Source: Erwinia piriflorinigrans CFBP 5888
Lineage (GTDB): Bacteria > Pseudomonadota > Gammaproteobacteria > Enterobacterales > Enterobacteriaceae
DNA length: 64,000 bases
Assembly (NCBI RefSeq): GCF_001050515.1
Contig: NZ_CAHS01000013.1
Span: 1-64,000 of the forward strand
Direction: 5' to 3'
A model generated the notes under the pieces. The model worked only from the letters and a program-made list of their open reading frames with translations, made no database searches and was not told the origin of the DNA. The translations under genes and the position numbers were made by a program. Shown here piece after piece: positions 16,744 to 25,044 of the stretch (its first letter is position 1; each line of letters starts with the position of its first letter).

Positions 16744-17529
16744 ATGAACAAAGGCTTATTTGCATTACTGACCGCTGCGCTGTTGTTCACTCAGATCGGC
16801 GTGGCACGGGCTGACCAGCTACAGGACATTGAAAAGCGTGGCGTTCTTCGCGTTGCCGTACCGCAGGACTTCCCGCCGTTTGGCTCTGTTGGCACCGATT
16901 TGCAGCCGCAGGGCTATGATATTGATATGGCGACCTGGATGGCGCGTCAGATGAAACTTAAATTGCAGCTGGTGCCGGTGACCAGCGCCAACCGCGTCCC
17001 TTACCTGCAAACCGATAAGGTCGATCTGGTGATCTCCAGCCTCGGCAAGAACCCGGAGCGCGAGAAGGTGATTGATTTCAGCCGTGCCTATGCGCCGTTC
17101 TTCCTCGGCGTGTTTGGCGCGCAAAAGGGCACGCTGAAGAACGCCGCCGAACTCAGCGGTAAATCTATCGGGGTTACGCGCGGCGCGGTAGAAGATATGG
17201 TGTTGACCAGCGTGGCGCCGAAAGATGCGCAGGTAAAACGTTACGAAGACAACAACACCACGCTTTCTGCTTATCTTTCCGGTCAGGTGCAGTACGTGGC
17301 GACCGGCAACCTGGTGGTGGCAGCGATAGCGCGCCAGCAGGCCGATAAAGCGCCAGTGGCGCAGTTTATGCTGAAAGACTCGCCGTGCTTTATCGGCATG
17401 AAGAAAGGCGAGCCGGCGCTGAAAGCCAAAGTGGACGCGCTGATTGAGCAGGCGTTGAAAGATAAAACCCTGAACCGCCTTGCAGAACAGTGGCTAAAGG
17501 CACCGCTGCCGAACGATCTCGGCGCGTAA
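16744..17529 (+). CDS. ABC importer periplasmic binding protein (hpx cluster)
   Basis: A 261-residue family-3 (amino-acid type) solute-binding protein. A signal peptide with cleavage after ARA (about residue 23) is followed by RGVLRVAVPQDFPPFG and GYDIDMATWMARQ, the family signature, then DLVISSLGKNPEREKVIDFS. The start at 16744 gives a proper signal peptide; 27 upstream codons are open. It is the first gene of a six- to nine-gene operon. By order it matches the first of the Klebsiella hpxFGHI transporter genes; allantoate or another ureide is a likely ligand. Confidence 0.88.
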   Translation: MNKGLFALLTAALLFTQIGVARADQLQDIEKRGVLRVAVPQDFPPFGSVGTDLQPQGYDIDMATWMARQMKLKLQLVPVTSANRVPYLQTDKVDLVISSLGKNPEREKVIDFSRAYAPFFLGVFGAQKGTLKNAAELSGKSIGVTRGAVEDMVLTSVAPKDAQVKRYEDNNTTLSAYLSGQVQYVATGNLVVAAIARQQADKAPVAQFMLKDSPCFIGMKKGEPALKAKVDALIEQALKDKTLNRLAEQWLKAPLPNDLGA

Positions 17530-17539
17530 GGGCGAATGG

Positions 17540-18205
17540 ATGATGGGGCAACTGAATTTTCCGGCGCTGTGGCCTTACTGGCCTGAACTGGTTTCCGGGC
17601 TGTGGGTCACCATTCAGCTGACGGTGATGGCGACGACAGGCGGCGTGGCGCTGGGGATCGTTGGCGCGGCGCTGCGCAGCGGCAAACCCTCGCTACTCAG
17701 CCACATCTGGGGCGTTTATGTTGAGCTGATCCGTAATACGCCGTTTGTCGTGCAGCTGTTTTTTATTGTCTTTGGCTTGCCCAATCTGGGGCTGAAACTG
17801 ACGGCGGGGGAAGCGGCGCTGCTGGCGATGCTGATTAACCTGGGCGCATACAGCACCGAAATTATCCGTGCGGGCATTCAGGTGACGCCGAAAGGCCAGT
17901 GGGAAGCCGCAAGGGTACTGGGGCTGACGCGCCGACAAACCTTTATGCGCGTGGTGCTGCCACCGGCGCTAAAACGTATCTACCCGGCGCTGGTCAGTCA
18001 GTGCATTATCGTGATGCTTGGCTCATCGGTAGTGTCACAGGTCTCTTATGAAGAGCTGACTTTTGCCGCCAACCTGATCCAGTCGCGCACCTTTTTGAGT
18101 TTCGAAGTCTATCTGGTGACCACGCTGATGTATCTGGCGCTGTCGATCGCCATGCGTCAGCTGCTGCTGGCGGCAGGCCGCAAATGGTTTGGAGAACAGC
18201 CCTGA
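17540..18205 (+). CDS. ABC importer permease 1 (hpx cluster)
   Basis: A 221-residue inner-membrane permease of the His/Glu/Arg polar-amino-acid family. Hydrophobic segments and the ABC-permease EAA loop, GQWEAARVLGLTRRQTFMRVVLPPAL (about residues 117-142), are clear. ATG codons at 17540 and 17543 are both usable. The stop overlaps the next start by one base, so the two permeases are translationally coupled and probably form a heterodimer. Confidence 0.9.
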   Translation: MMGQLNFPALWPYWPELVSGLWVTIQLTVMATTGGVALGIVGAALRSGKPSLLSHIWGVYVELIRNTPFVVQLFFIVFGLPNLGLKLTAGEAALLAMLINLGAYSTEIIRAGIQVTPKGQWEAARVLGLTRRQTFMRVVLPPALKRIYPALVSQCIIVMLGSSVVSQVSYEELTFAANLIQSRTFLSFEVYLVTTLMYLALSIAMRQLLLAAGRKWFGEQP

Positions 18206-18861
18206 TGAACACTTTTACCGACTGGGACATTCTGCGTAACCTGCTGTTGGCAGCGCGCTGGACGATGGCGCTGTCCGTGACGGCGTTTTTTGGCGGCACT
18301 CTGGTGGCCTTGCCGCTGGTGAGGCTGCGCCTGTCAGGTCGCCGCTGGCCGAACCGGATTATCCGCGCTTATGTTGAGCTGTTCCAGGGCACCCCGCTGC
18401 TGATGCAGCTGTTCCTTGCCTTCTTTGGCGTGGCGCTGTTCGGCATCGATCTCTCGCCCTGGGCCGCCGCCGCGCTGGCGCTCACCTGCTACACCAGCGC
18501 GTTTCTGGTGGATATCTGGTACGGCAGTATTAAGGCATTGCCAAAAGGGCAGTGGGAAGCCTGCCGCTGCCTCGGCCTGAGCATCGGTCAGACTCTGTTT
18601 CGCGTGGTGCTGCCGCAGGCGCTGCGTATTGGCATCGCCCCGACCGTTGGCTTTGCTGTACAGGTGGTGAAAGGCACGGCGCTGGCCTCGATTATCGGTT
18701 TTATCGAACTGACCAAAGCGGGCACCATCCTCAACAATGTGACTTACCAACCGTTTAAAGTTTTCGGGTTAGTCGCCCTCGGCTACTTCCTGATGTGTTA
18801 TCCGCTGTCGCGCTACAGCCAGTATCTGGAGAAGAAATTCAATGCCGCTCATCACCATTAA
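18205..18861 (+). CDS. ABC importer permease 2 (hpx cluster)
   Basis: A 218-residue partner permease with the same EAA-loop signature, GQWEACRCLGLSIGQTLFRVVLPQAL (about residues 118-143). The start is taken at the ATG overlapping the stop of permease 1; seven upstream codons are open. Its 3' end overlaps the ATPase gene by 20 bases. Confidence 0.9.
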   Translation: MNTFTDWDILRNLLLAARWTMALSVTAFFGGTLVALPLVRLRLSGRRWPNRIIRAYVELFQGTPLLMQLFLAFFGVALFGIDLSPWAAAALALTCYTSAFLVDIWYGSIKALPKGQWEACRCLGLSIGQTLFRVVLPQALRIGIAPTVGFAVQVVKGTALASIIGFIELTKAGTILNNVTYQPFKVFGLVALGYFLMCYPLSRYSQYLEKKFNAAHHH

Positions 18862-19579
18862 TCAGGTGCAGAAATATTATGGCGACAACCACGTATTAAA
18901 AGGCGTGGATCTTGATATAGAAATGGGTGAGGTGATCTCAATCATTGGCCGCAGCGGATCGGGCAAGAGCACCCTGCTGCGCTGTATCAACGGGCTGGAA
19001 GGTTATCAGGAAGGCAGTATTAAACTCGGCGGTATGACGATTACCGACCGTGACAGCCAGGCGCGGGAAATCAGCCGTTCGGTGGGAATGGTGTTCCAGA
19101 ACTTTAATCTGTTCCCGCATATGACCGCGCTGGAAAACGTGATGCTGGCCCCGCGCCGGGTGCTGAAAAAGAGCGAGTCAGCGTGTCGCGAACTGGCTAC
19201 CGCCATGCTGGTAAAAGTCGGTCTCGGCGACCGCATCGATTACTATCCGGCCAGCCTGTCCGGCGGACAGCAGCAGCGAGTGGCGATCGCCCGTGCGCTG
19301 GCGATGTCACCTAAGGTGTTACTGTGTGATGAAATTACCTCTGCCCTTGACCCGGAGTTGGTCGGTGAGGTGTTGAAGGTGCTGGAACAGCTGGCCCGGG
19401 AAGGCATGACGCTGATCCTGGTGACCCACGAAATGAATTTTGCACGCGAAGTCGGCGACCGCGTGGTGTTTATGCACCAGGGGCGGGTATGGGAACAGGG
19501 CGATAGCCAGACGCTGTTTGCCGCGCCACAAACCACGGAACTGAAACAATTTATCTCCTCGGTGCGTGGTTTGAACTAA
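18842..19579 (+). CDS. ABC importer ATP-binding protein (hpx cluster)
   Basis: A 245-residue ATPase of the GlnQ/HisP class. Walker A GRSGSGKST (about 36-44), Q-loop VFQNFNLFPH, signature LSGGQQQR, Walker B VLLCDEITSALDPE and the switch His in VTHEMNFAR are all intact. It energises uptake through the two preceding permeases. hpxJ follows after 32 bases. Confidence 0.93.
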   Translation: MPLITINQVQKYYGDNHVLKGVDLDIEMGEVISIIGRSGSGKSTLLRCINGLEGYQEGSIKLGGMTITDRDSQAREISRSVGMVFQNFNLFPHMTALENVMLAPRRVLKKSESACRELATAMLVKVGLGDRIDYYPASLSGGQQQRVAIARALAMSPKVLLCDEITSALDPELVGEVLKVLEQLAREGMTLILVTHEMNFAREVGDRVVFMHQGRVWEQGDSQTLFAAPQTTELKQFISSVRGLN

Positions 19580-19611
19580 GCGTGCCGTGACTGACAAGAA
19601 GGACTGAACGC

Positions 19612-20847
19612 ATGGACTTATCAAAATATTCGCAAATTAATCCACCGCAGCGCCTGCTGATGGGGCCGGGGCCGATCAATGCCGACCCGCGCGTGCTGCG
19701 CGCTATGTCTAGCCAGCTGCTTGGTCAGTACGATCCGGCGATGACCCAATATATGAATGAGGTGATGGCGCTGTATCGCGCGGTATTCCGTACGGAAAAC
19801 CACTGGACGCTGCTTATCGACGGCACCTCACGTGCCGGAATTGAATCTATCCTGCTTTCAGCCATCCGTCCCGGCGATAAGGTGCTGGTGCCGGTGTTTG
19901 GCCGTTTCGGCCATCTGCTGTGCGAAATTGCCCGCCGCTGCCGTGCCGAAGTACACACCATCGAAGTGCCCTGGGGCGAGGTGTTTACCCCTGATCACAT
20001 TGAAGATGCCATTAAGCGCGTGAAGCCGCGCCTGCTGTTGACGGTGCAGGGCGATACGTCCACCACCATGTTGCAACCGCTGGAAGAGCTGGGGGCTATC
20101 TGCCGCAAATATGGCGTGTTGTTCTATACCGATGCTACCGCCTCTCTGGCCGGTAACGCGCTGGAGACCGATGCCTGGGGGCTGGATGCCGTTTCGGTTG
20201 GGATGCAGAAATGTCTTGGCGGCCCGTCGGGAACCTCTCCGATCACGCTCAGCCCGGCAATGGAAGCGGCTATCCGTCAGCGTAAATGCGTGGAGGCAGG
20301 GATACGCACGGCGGCTCACCAGGACGGTGAGGATGAGATGATCTACTCCAACTATTTCGATCTCGGCATGATCATGGATTACTGGGGCCCGGAGCGCCTT
20401 AATCACCATACTGAAGCCACCAGCGCGCTGTTTGGCGCACGCGAATGCGCCCGCCTGATCCTCGAAGAGGGGCTGGATAACGGCATTGCCCGTCATAAGC
20501 TGCACGGTGACGCCATGCTGAAAGGCATACAGGGCATGGGGCTGGAAACCTTCGGCGACCTGAAACACAAAATGAATAACGTGCTTGGCGTGATGATCCC
20601 GGCCGGTATCGATGGCGAGCGGGTGCGTAAACTGATGCTGGAGGATTTCGGCATTGAGATCGGCACCTCGTTCGGCCCGCTGATCGGCAAGGTCTGGCGC
20701 ATTGGCACCATGGGCTACAACGCCCGTAAAGATTGCGTGATGCTGACGCTGAGCGCGCTGGAATCGGTGCTGACCCATCTTGGTTTCCGCGCCACACAGG
20801 GGGCTGCTCTACAGGCTGCCTGGGATCACTATCGCGGGAGCTGCTGA
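19612..20847 (+). CDS. hpxJ: HpxJ, ureidoglycine aminotransferase
   Basis: A PLP-dependent fold-type I enzyme related to alanine-glyoxylate and serine-pyruvate transaminases, 411 residues. It transfers the amino group of ureidoglycine to a keto acid, leading to oxalurate, the reaction shown for Klebsiella HpxJ. Conserved features: LLMGPGP near the N terminus, TDATASLAGN around the cofactor Asp, and GMQKCLGGPSG with the PLP-binding Lys200. The stop overlaps the hpxK start by one base. Confidence 0.9.
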   Translation: MDLSKYSQINPPQRLLMGPGPINADPRVLRAMSSQLLGQYDPAMTQYMNEVMALYRAVFRTENHWTLLIDGTSRAGIESILLSAIRPGDKVLVPVFGRFGHLLCEIARRCRAEVHTIEVPWGEVFTPDHIEDAIKRVKPRLLLTVQGDTSTTMLQPLEELGAICRKYGVLFYTDATASLAGNALETDAWGLDAVSVGMQKCLGGPSGTSPITLSPAMEAAIRQRKCVEAGIRTAAHQDGEDEMIYSNYFDLGMIMDYWGPERLNHHTEATSALFGARECARLILEEGLDNGIARHKLHGDAMLKGIQGMGLETFGDLKHKMNNVLGVMIPAGIDGERVRKLMLEDFGIEIGTSFGPLIGKVWRIGTMGYNARKDCVMLTLSALESVLTHLGFRATQGAALQAAWDHYRGSC

Positions 20848-22106
20848 TGAGCGACTGCCTGATGAATGATCAGATGGCGTCGGCGGCGGCTGAGCGCGTT
20901 ATGGCCCGCTGTGATGCGCTGGCCGAAATCAGTGAAACCCCGGAATACCTGACCCGCGTTTATCTGTCGCCGGAGCATCTGCGCGCCAATGCGCTGGTGG
21001 GTAAGTGGATGCAGGCGGCGGGGATGCAGGTGTGGCAGGACGGCGTGGGCAATATCTGTGGTCGTTATGAAGGGCAGCGGTCGGAAGCGAAGGCACTGCT
21101 GCTGGGCTCTCATCTTGATACCGTGCGCAACGCCGGGCGCTACGACGGCATGCTCGGGGTACTGGCGGCGATTGAAGCCGTACAGTTTCTTCACGATCGC
21201 GGTGAACGGCTGCCGCTGGCCATTGAGATTATCGGCTTTGCCGATGAAGAGGGCACGCGCTTTGGCATTACCCTGCTGGGCAGCCGTGGCCTGACCGGCA
21301 CCTGGCCGGAGAGCTGGGTCACGCACCCGGACGGTAACAGCATTACCGTGGCGCAGGCGATGAAGGATTGCGGGCTAAATGCCGGGCGTATCTGGCAGGC
21401 GGCGCGTGACGTCGAAGATTTCGTTGCTTACCTGGAATTGCATATTGAGCAGGGGCCGGTGCTGGAGCAGGAGCAGCTGGCGCTCGGCGTGGTGACGGCG
21501 ATCAACGGTGCTCGTCGCCTCAACTGCCGCTTTGTCGGTGAGGCTGGTCATGCCGGGACGTTGCCGATGAGCCACCGCAAAGACGCGCTGGCCGCCGCCG
21601 CCGAATGGATGGTGTTTATTGAACAGCGTACCCCGCACGTTAACCCGCAGCTGGTGGCAACGGTCGGTACGTTGCAGTGCCAGCCCGGCGCGGTAAACGT
21701 CATTCCCGGAGAAGTCACCCTGACGCTTGATGTGCGTGGCCCACAGGATCAGCCGCTGGCTGAACTGCTCTCCGAGCTGCTGATCCAGGCAGAGGCGATC
21801 GCCCAGAGGCGCGGTCTCAGTTTCAGCGCGGACGAGTACTATCAGATCCCGGCCACGCGCTGTGATGAGGCGCTGCAAAGCGCCCTGACGCGTGCGGTGA
21901 CGGCGGTGCAGGGGCGCAGCCTGTTACTGCCGAGCGGCGCGGGCCATGATGCGATTGCCATTGCAGAACGCTGGCCGGTGGGCATGCTGTTTGTGCGCTG
22001 CGATCGCGGTATCAGCCATCATCCGGCAGAGTCGGTGGCGGTGGACGATGTGGCAAAAGCACTACAGGCCTGGGTGCAGGTAGTGAGTGAGGTGGCGGGA
22101 AAATGA
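20847..22106 (+). CDS. hpxK: HpxK, allantoate amidohydrolase (M20 family)
   Basis: A 419-residue M20/AllC-type metallohydrolase that converts allantoate to ureidoglycine (or ureidoglycolate) with release of ammonia and CO2. The metal-binding motifs are GSHLDTVRNAGRYDG (His and bridging Asp), ADEEGTRFG (catalytic and ligand Glu), LHIEQGPVLE and SGAGHDAI. The start at 20847 overlaps the hpxJ stop; the frame is open upstream only inside hpxJ. The hpxT start overlaps its stop by four bases. Confidence 0.9.
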   Translation: MSDCLMNDQMASAAAERVMARCDALAEISETPEYLTRVYLSPEHLRANALVGKWMQAAGMQVWQDGVGNICGRYEGQRSEAKALLLGSHLDTVRNAGRYDGMLGVLAAIEAVQFLHDRGERLPLAIEIIGFADEEGTRFGITLLGSRGLTGTWPESWVTHPDGNSITVAQAMKDCGLNAGRIWQAARDVEDFVAYLELHIEQGPVLEQEQLALGVVTAINGARRLNCRFVGEAGHAGTLPMSHRKDALAAAAEWMVFIEQRTPHVNPQLVATVGTLQCQPGAVNVIPGEVTLTLDVRGPQDQPLAELLSELLIQAEAIAQRRGLSFSADEYYQIPATRCDEALQSALTRAVTAVQGRSLLLPSGAGHDAIAIAERWPVGMLFVRCDRGISHHPAESVAVDDVAKALQAWVQVVSEVAGK

Positions 22107-22597
22107 ACCTGAGCGAATTTAATCAGGCCAGCGCCGCCGATGCACAGCGGGCGATTTCTCACTGTGTGGCCTTGCCGGACTGGGCTGCCTCGCTGGTGGC
22201 GGCCCGGCCGTATCGTTCGCTGGAAGCGCTACTGGCCGTTGCTGACGGACTGGCGCAGAGATGGGACGGTGTGGCGCTTTCCCAGGCGCTGTCCGCGCAT
22301 CCGCGTATTGGTGAACGTGCGGCGGGTACAGGCAAAGAGGCGCGGCTGTCTCGTCAGGAACAGGGCGAGGTGAACGAAGCGGACGCTGCGCTGACACAGG
22401 CGCTGGCAGCGGGCAATGCCGCCTACGAACAGCGTTTTGGCCGGGTGTTTTTGATCCGTGCTAAAGGGCGCAGCGGCAAGCAGATGCTGGCTGAGCTACA
22501 ACGTCGCCTGCAAAACGATATACAGCAGGAGCAGCGGGAAGCCATCGACCAGCTTCGCGAAATCACCTTATTACGACTGAAGGAGAGTTTCTTGTGA
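22103..22597 (+). CDS. hpxT: HpxT, OHCU decarboxylase
   Basis: Decarboxylates 2-oxo-4-hydroxy-4-carboxy-5-ureidoimidazoline to S-allantoin, the third step of urate breakdown. The 164-residue all-helical protein has the family's catalytic HPRIGE motif (His66) and the late FGRVFLIRAKGRS segment. ATGA overlaps link it to hpxK before and hpxQ after, so the enzymes are co-translated. Confidence 0.92.
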   Translation: MNLSEFNQASAADAQRAISHCVALPDWAASLVAARPYRSLEALLAVADGLAQRWDGVALSQALSAHPRIGERAAGTGKEARLSRQEQGEVNEADAALTQALAAGNAAYEQRFGRVFLIRAKGRSGKQMLAELQRRLQNDIQQEQREAIDQLREITLLRLKESFL

Positions 22598-22929
22598 GCA
22601 CCATCAGTACGCATATTCTTGATACCGCGCTGGGACAACCGGCCGCCGGGGTTGCCATCCAGCTAGAGCAGAAGATCGCCGACGGCTGGCTGCCGCTGGC
22701 GCAGGGCGTGACCAACGCCGACGGTCGTCTCGGCGATTTGACGCCGCAACCGCTGTCTGCCGGACACTATCGCCTGACGGCGGCGATTGGCGATTACTTT
22801 GCCGCCGACCGACGCGAGGCGCTGTATCTCAGCGCGCAGATTGATTTCGCTATCGCGGCGCACGGCGGCCATTACCACTTACCTTTTTTGATCTCCCCCT
22901 GGTCATGGTCAACTTACCGCGGCAGCTGA
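22594..22929 (+). CDS. hpxQ: HpxQ, 5-hydroxyisourate hydrolase (transthyretin-like)
   Basis: Hydrolyses 5-hydroxyisourate to OHCU. The 111-residue length and the signatures of the HIUase family are present: N-terminal STHILDTALGQPA (catalytic His), a central LTPQPLSAGHYRL, and the diagnostic C-terminal YRGS. The GTG start has an AGGAGAG site seven bases upstream. No signal peptide is seen, so it is cytosolic. Confidence 0.95.
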   Translation: MSTISTHILDTALGQPAAGVAIQLEQKIADGWLPLAQGVTNADGRLGDLTPQPLSAGHYRLTAAIGDYFAADRREALYLSAQIDFAIAAHGGHYHLPFLISPWSWSTYRGS

Positions 22930-22961
22930 TCGGGCGATAAACCAACAGAAGGCAGCAAACT

Positions 22962-24287
22962 ATGAGCGTCGGGCCAGAAGATACGCGTTATCCGCCGGGT
23001 AAATCTTTTGCCTGGGGTTTGCAACATGTACTGACTATGTATGGCGGCATTATTGCCCCTCCGTTGATTATTGGTGCCGCCGCCGGGCTGAATGCCAGCC
23101 AGCTGGGAATGCTGGTGACCGCCGCGCTGTTTGTCAGCGGCTGCGCCACGCTGCTACAGGCGCTGGGCCTGCCGGGATTTGGCGCGCGTCTGCCGCTGGT
23201 GCAGGGCGTTTCTTTTGCCGGGGTGGCCACGATGGTTACGCTGGTGACGGGCGGTGGTGGCCTGCCGGTGGTATTTGGGGCGGTGATCGCCTCGTCGCTG
23301 ATTGGCCTGCTGATTACGCCGCTGTTTGCTCATGTTATTCGCTTCTTTCCGCCGCTGGTGACCGGCACGGTGATCGCCGTAATCGGCCTGTCGCTGATGC
23401 CGGTAGCGGCACGCTGGGCGATGGGAGGCTCCCCGCAGTTACCCGGCTGGGGATCGCCTCATCATATTGGCCTGGCGGCGCTGACGCTGGCGCTGGTGCT
23501 GCTATTTAACAGGGTGGGCAATGCGGCAATCAAACGGCTGGCGGTGCTGCTGGCAATGGCGGCGGGGACGGTGATTGCCCTGTTCACCGGGCAGGCTGAC
23601 TTCAGCGCGGTGGCGCAGGGGCAATGGCTGGCGCTGCCGGGCGTGCTGAATTTTGGTCTGCCGGTATTTGACGTGGCGGCGATTGTGTCGATGACGCTGA
23701 TCGTACTGGTGCTGCTGACTGAAACCACCGCTGGCCTGCTCGCCATTGGCGACATTATTGGCAGTGAGGTGGACGGCAAGCGCATCACCCGTGGTCTGCG
23801 TGCCGATATGCTGACCAGCGCGCTGGCTCCGCTGTTTAACTCCTTCCCGCAAAGTGCCTTTGCCCAGAATATCGGGCTAGTGGCGATGACCGGGGTGAAA
23901 AGCCGTTTTGTCGTCGCGGCGGGGGGCGTGATCCTGGTGCTGCTCGGCTTTTTACCGATACTCGGACGCGTGGTCGCATCAATCCCGATGCCGGTGCTCG
24001 GCGGTGCCGGAGTGGTGCTGTTTGGCACCGTGGCGGCCAGCGGTATCCGTACCCTGGCGAAGGTCGACTATAAAGACAATATGAATCTGGTGATTGTCGC
24101 CACCTCGATTGCTTTTGGCATGATCCCGATCGTGATGCCGTCGTTCTATGACCAGTTCCCCGGCTGGGTTCGCACTATCTTCCACTCCGGCATCAGCGCT
24201 GCCTGCCTAGTGTCGGTGACGCTGAACCTGCTGTTTAATCGGGTAAAAGCCCCGGATGCTGAAAAGGTGATTACTCCGGCAGGCTAA
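22962..24287 (+). CDS. NCS2-family xanthine/urate permease
   Basis: A 441-residue inner-membrane proton symporter of the nucleobase-ascorbate transporter family with about 14 hydrophobic segments. The QH motif (GLQHVLTMYGG) near the N terminus and the substrate-site region with NSFPQSAFAQNIGLVAMTGVKSR are typical of urate and xanthine transporters such as UacT and XanQ. It is the last gene of the operon, 32 bases after hpxQ. Urate is the likely substrate given the enzymes encoded upstream (comparable to HpxP). The end overlaps convergent yafV by 17 bases. Confidence 0.88.
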   Translation: MSVGPEDTRYPPGKSFAWGLQHVLTMYGGIIAPPLIIGAAAGLNASQLGMLVTAALFVSGCATLLQALGLPGFGARLPLVQGVSFAGVATMVTLVTGGGGLPVVFGAVIASSLIGLLITPLFAHVIRFFPPLVTGTVIAVIGLSLMPVAARWAMGGSPQLPGWGSPHHIGLAALTLALVLLFNRVGNAAIKRLAVLLAMAAGTVIALFTGQADFSAVAQGQWLALPGVLNFGLPVFDVAAIVSMTLIVLVLLTETTAGLLAIGDIIGSEVDGKRITRGLRADMLTSALAPLFNSFPQSAFAQNIGLVAMTGVKSRFVVAAGGVILVLLGFLPILGRVVASIPMPVLGGAGVVLFGTVAASGIRTLAKVDYKDNMNLVIVATSIAFGMIPIVMPSFYDQFPGWVRTIFHSGISAACLVSVTLNLLFNRVKAPDAEKVITPAG

Positions 24288-25044
24288 AGCGGTCGGCATC
24301 GCGCCATGCCGGGAAGCGCGCACGGTAGTCGCGTAACGCGTCCAGCGAGAGGTCGGCGTCGAGACGCGCGGGCTGATGGGCTTCCCCGGCCGCCAGAATC
24401 TCACCCTGCGGGCTGATAATGCGGCTGTCGCCGCTGTACTGATGCCCGTTGCCGTCGCTGCCGACGCGGTTGCATCCGGCGATGTACGCCTGGTTCTCAA
24501 TCGCCCGCGCCTGCAACAGCGTCTGCCAGTGCAGCGTGCGCGCGGCTGGCCAGTTGGCCACGTACAGCGCTAAATCATAGTCATCCTGGTTACGCGAGAA
24601 CACCGGGAAACGCAGGTCGTAACACACTTGGGGTAAAATACGCCAGCCACGCCATGTGACGATCTCACGGCTGTTGCCCGCCAGATAGTGTTGATGCTCA
24701 CCCGCCATGCGGAACAGGTGGCGCTTGTCGTAGTGATGCACCGTGCCAGCAGGCTCCACCAGAAAGAAACGGTTAACCGCGCCTTTTTCGGTGCGGATCG
24801 CCGCGCTGCCGGCCACCATTGCATTGGCGTCATGCGCCTTTTCCTGTAACCAGGCAACCACCTCTGACTGCGGCAGCGAATGTTCAGCGGCCTCCATTGC
24901 AAAACCGCTGGTAAACATCTCCGGTAGTACGATCAGGTCGCGCCGGTGGATATCCGCCAGCAGCTGGTCGAAAAAGCGCAGATTTGCCGCGCCGTCCATC
25001 CATACCAGCGGCTGCTGTAATACGCTCAGTTTTAAAGTTGACAC
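24271..25044 (-). CDS. yafV: YafV, omega-amidase of the nitrilase superfamily
   Basis: A carbon-nitrogen hydrolase of 257 residues that deamidates 2-oxoglutaramate (and 2-oxosuccinamate), the keto products of glutamine-dependent transamination. The Glu-Lys-Cys triad is visible in VLPEMFTSGF, YDKRHLFRM and QVCYDLRFP. GTG at 25044 is the start that aligns with E. coli YafV. It overlaps the 3' end of ybdL by 13 bases and is probably co-transcribed with it, so it may remove the amide by-product of the YbdL reaction. Confidence 0.9.
   Translation of the reverse strand: MSTLKLSVLQQPLVWMDGAANLRFFDQLLADIHRRDLIVLPEMFTSGFAMEAAEHSLPQSEVVAWLQEKAHDANAMVAGSAAIRTEKGAVNRFFLVEPAGTVHHYDKRHLFRMAGEHQHYLAGNSREIVTWRGWRILPQVCYDLRFPVFSRNQDDYDLALYVANWPAARTLHWQTLLQARAIENQAYIAGCNRVGSDGNGHQYSGDSRIISPQGEILAAGEAHQPARLDADLSLDALRDYRARFPAWRDADRFSLPE

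Noticed and set aside
24288-24400. Search for a duplicated tRNA-Asp 3' end at the far side of the hpx cluster
   Set aside because: None seen there, so no attachment sites or integrative element are called.
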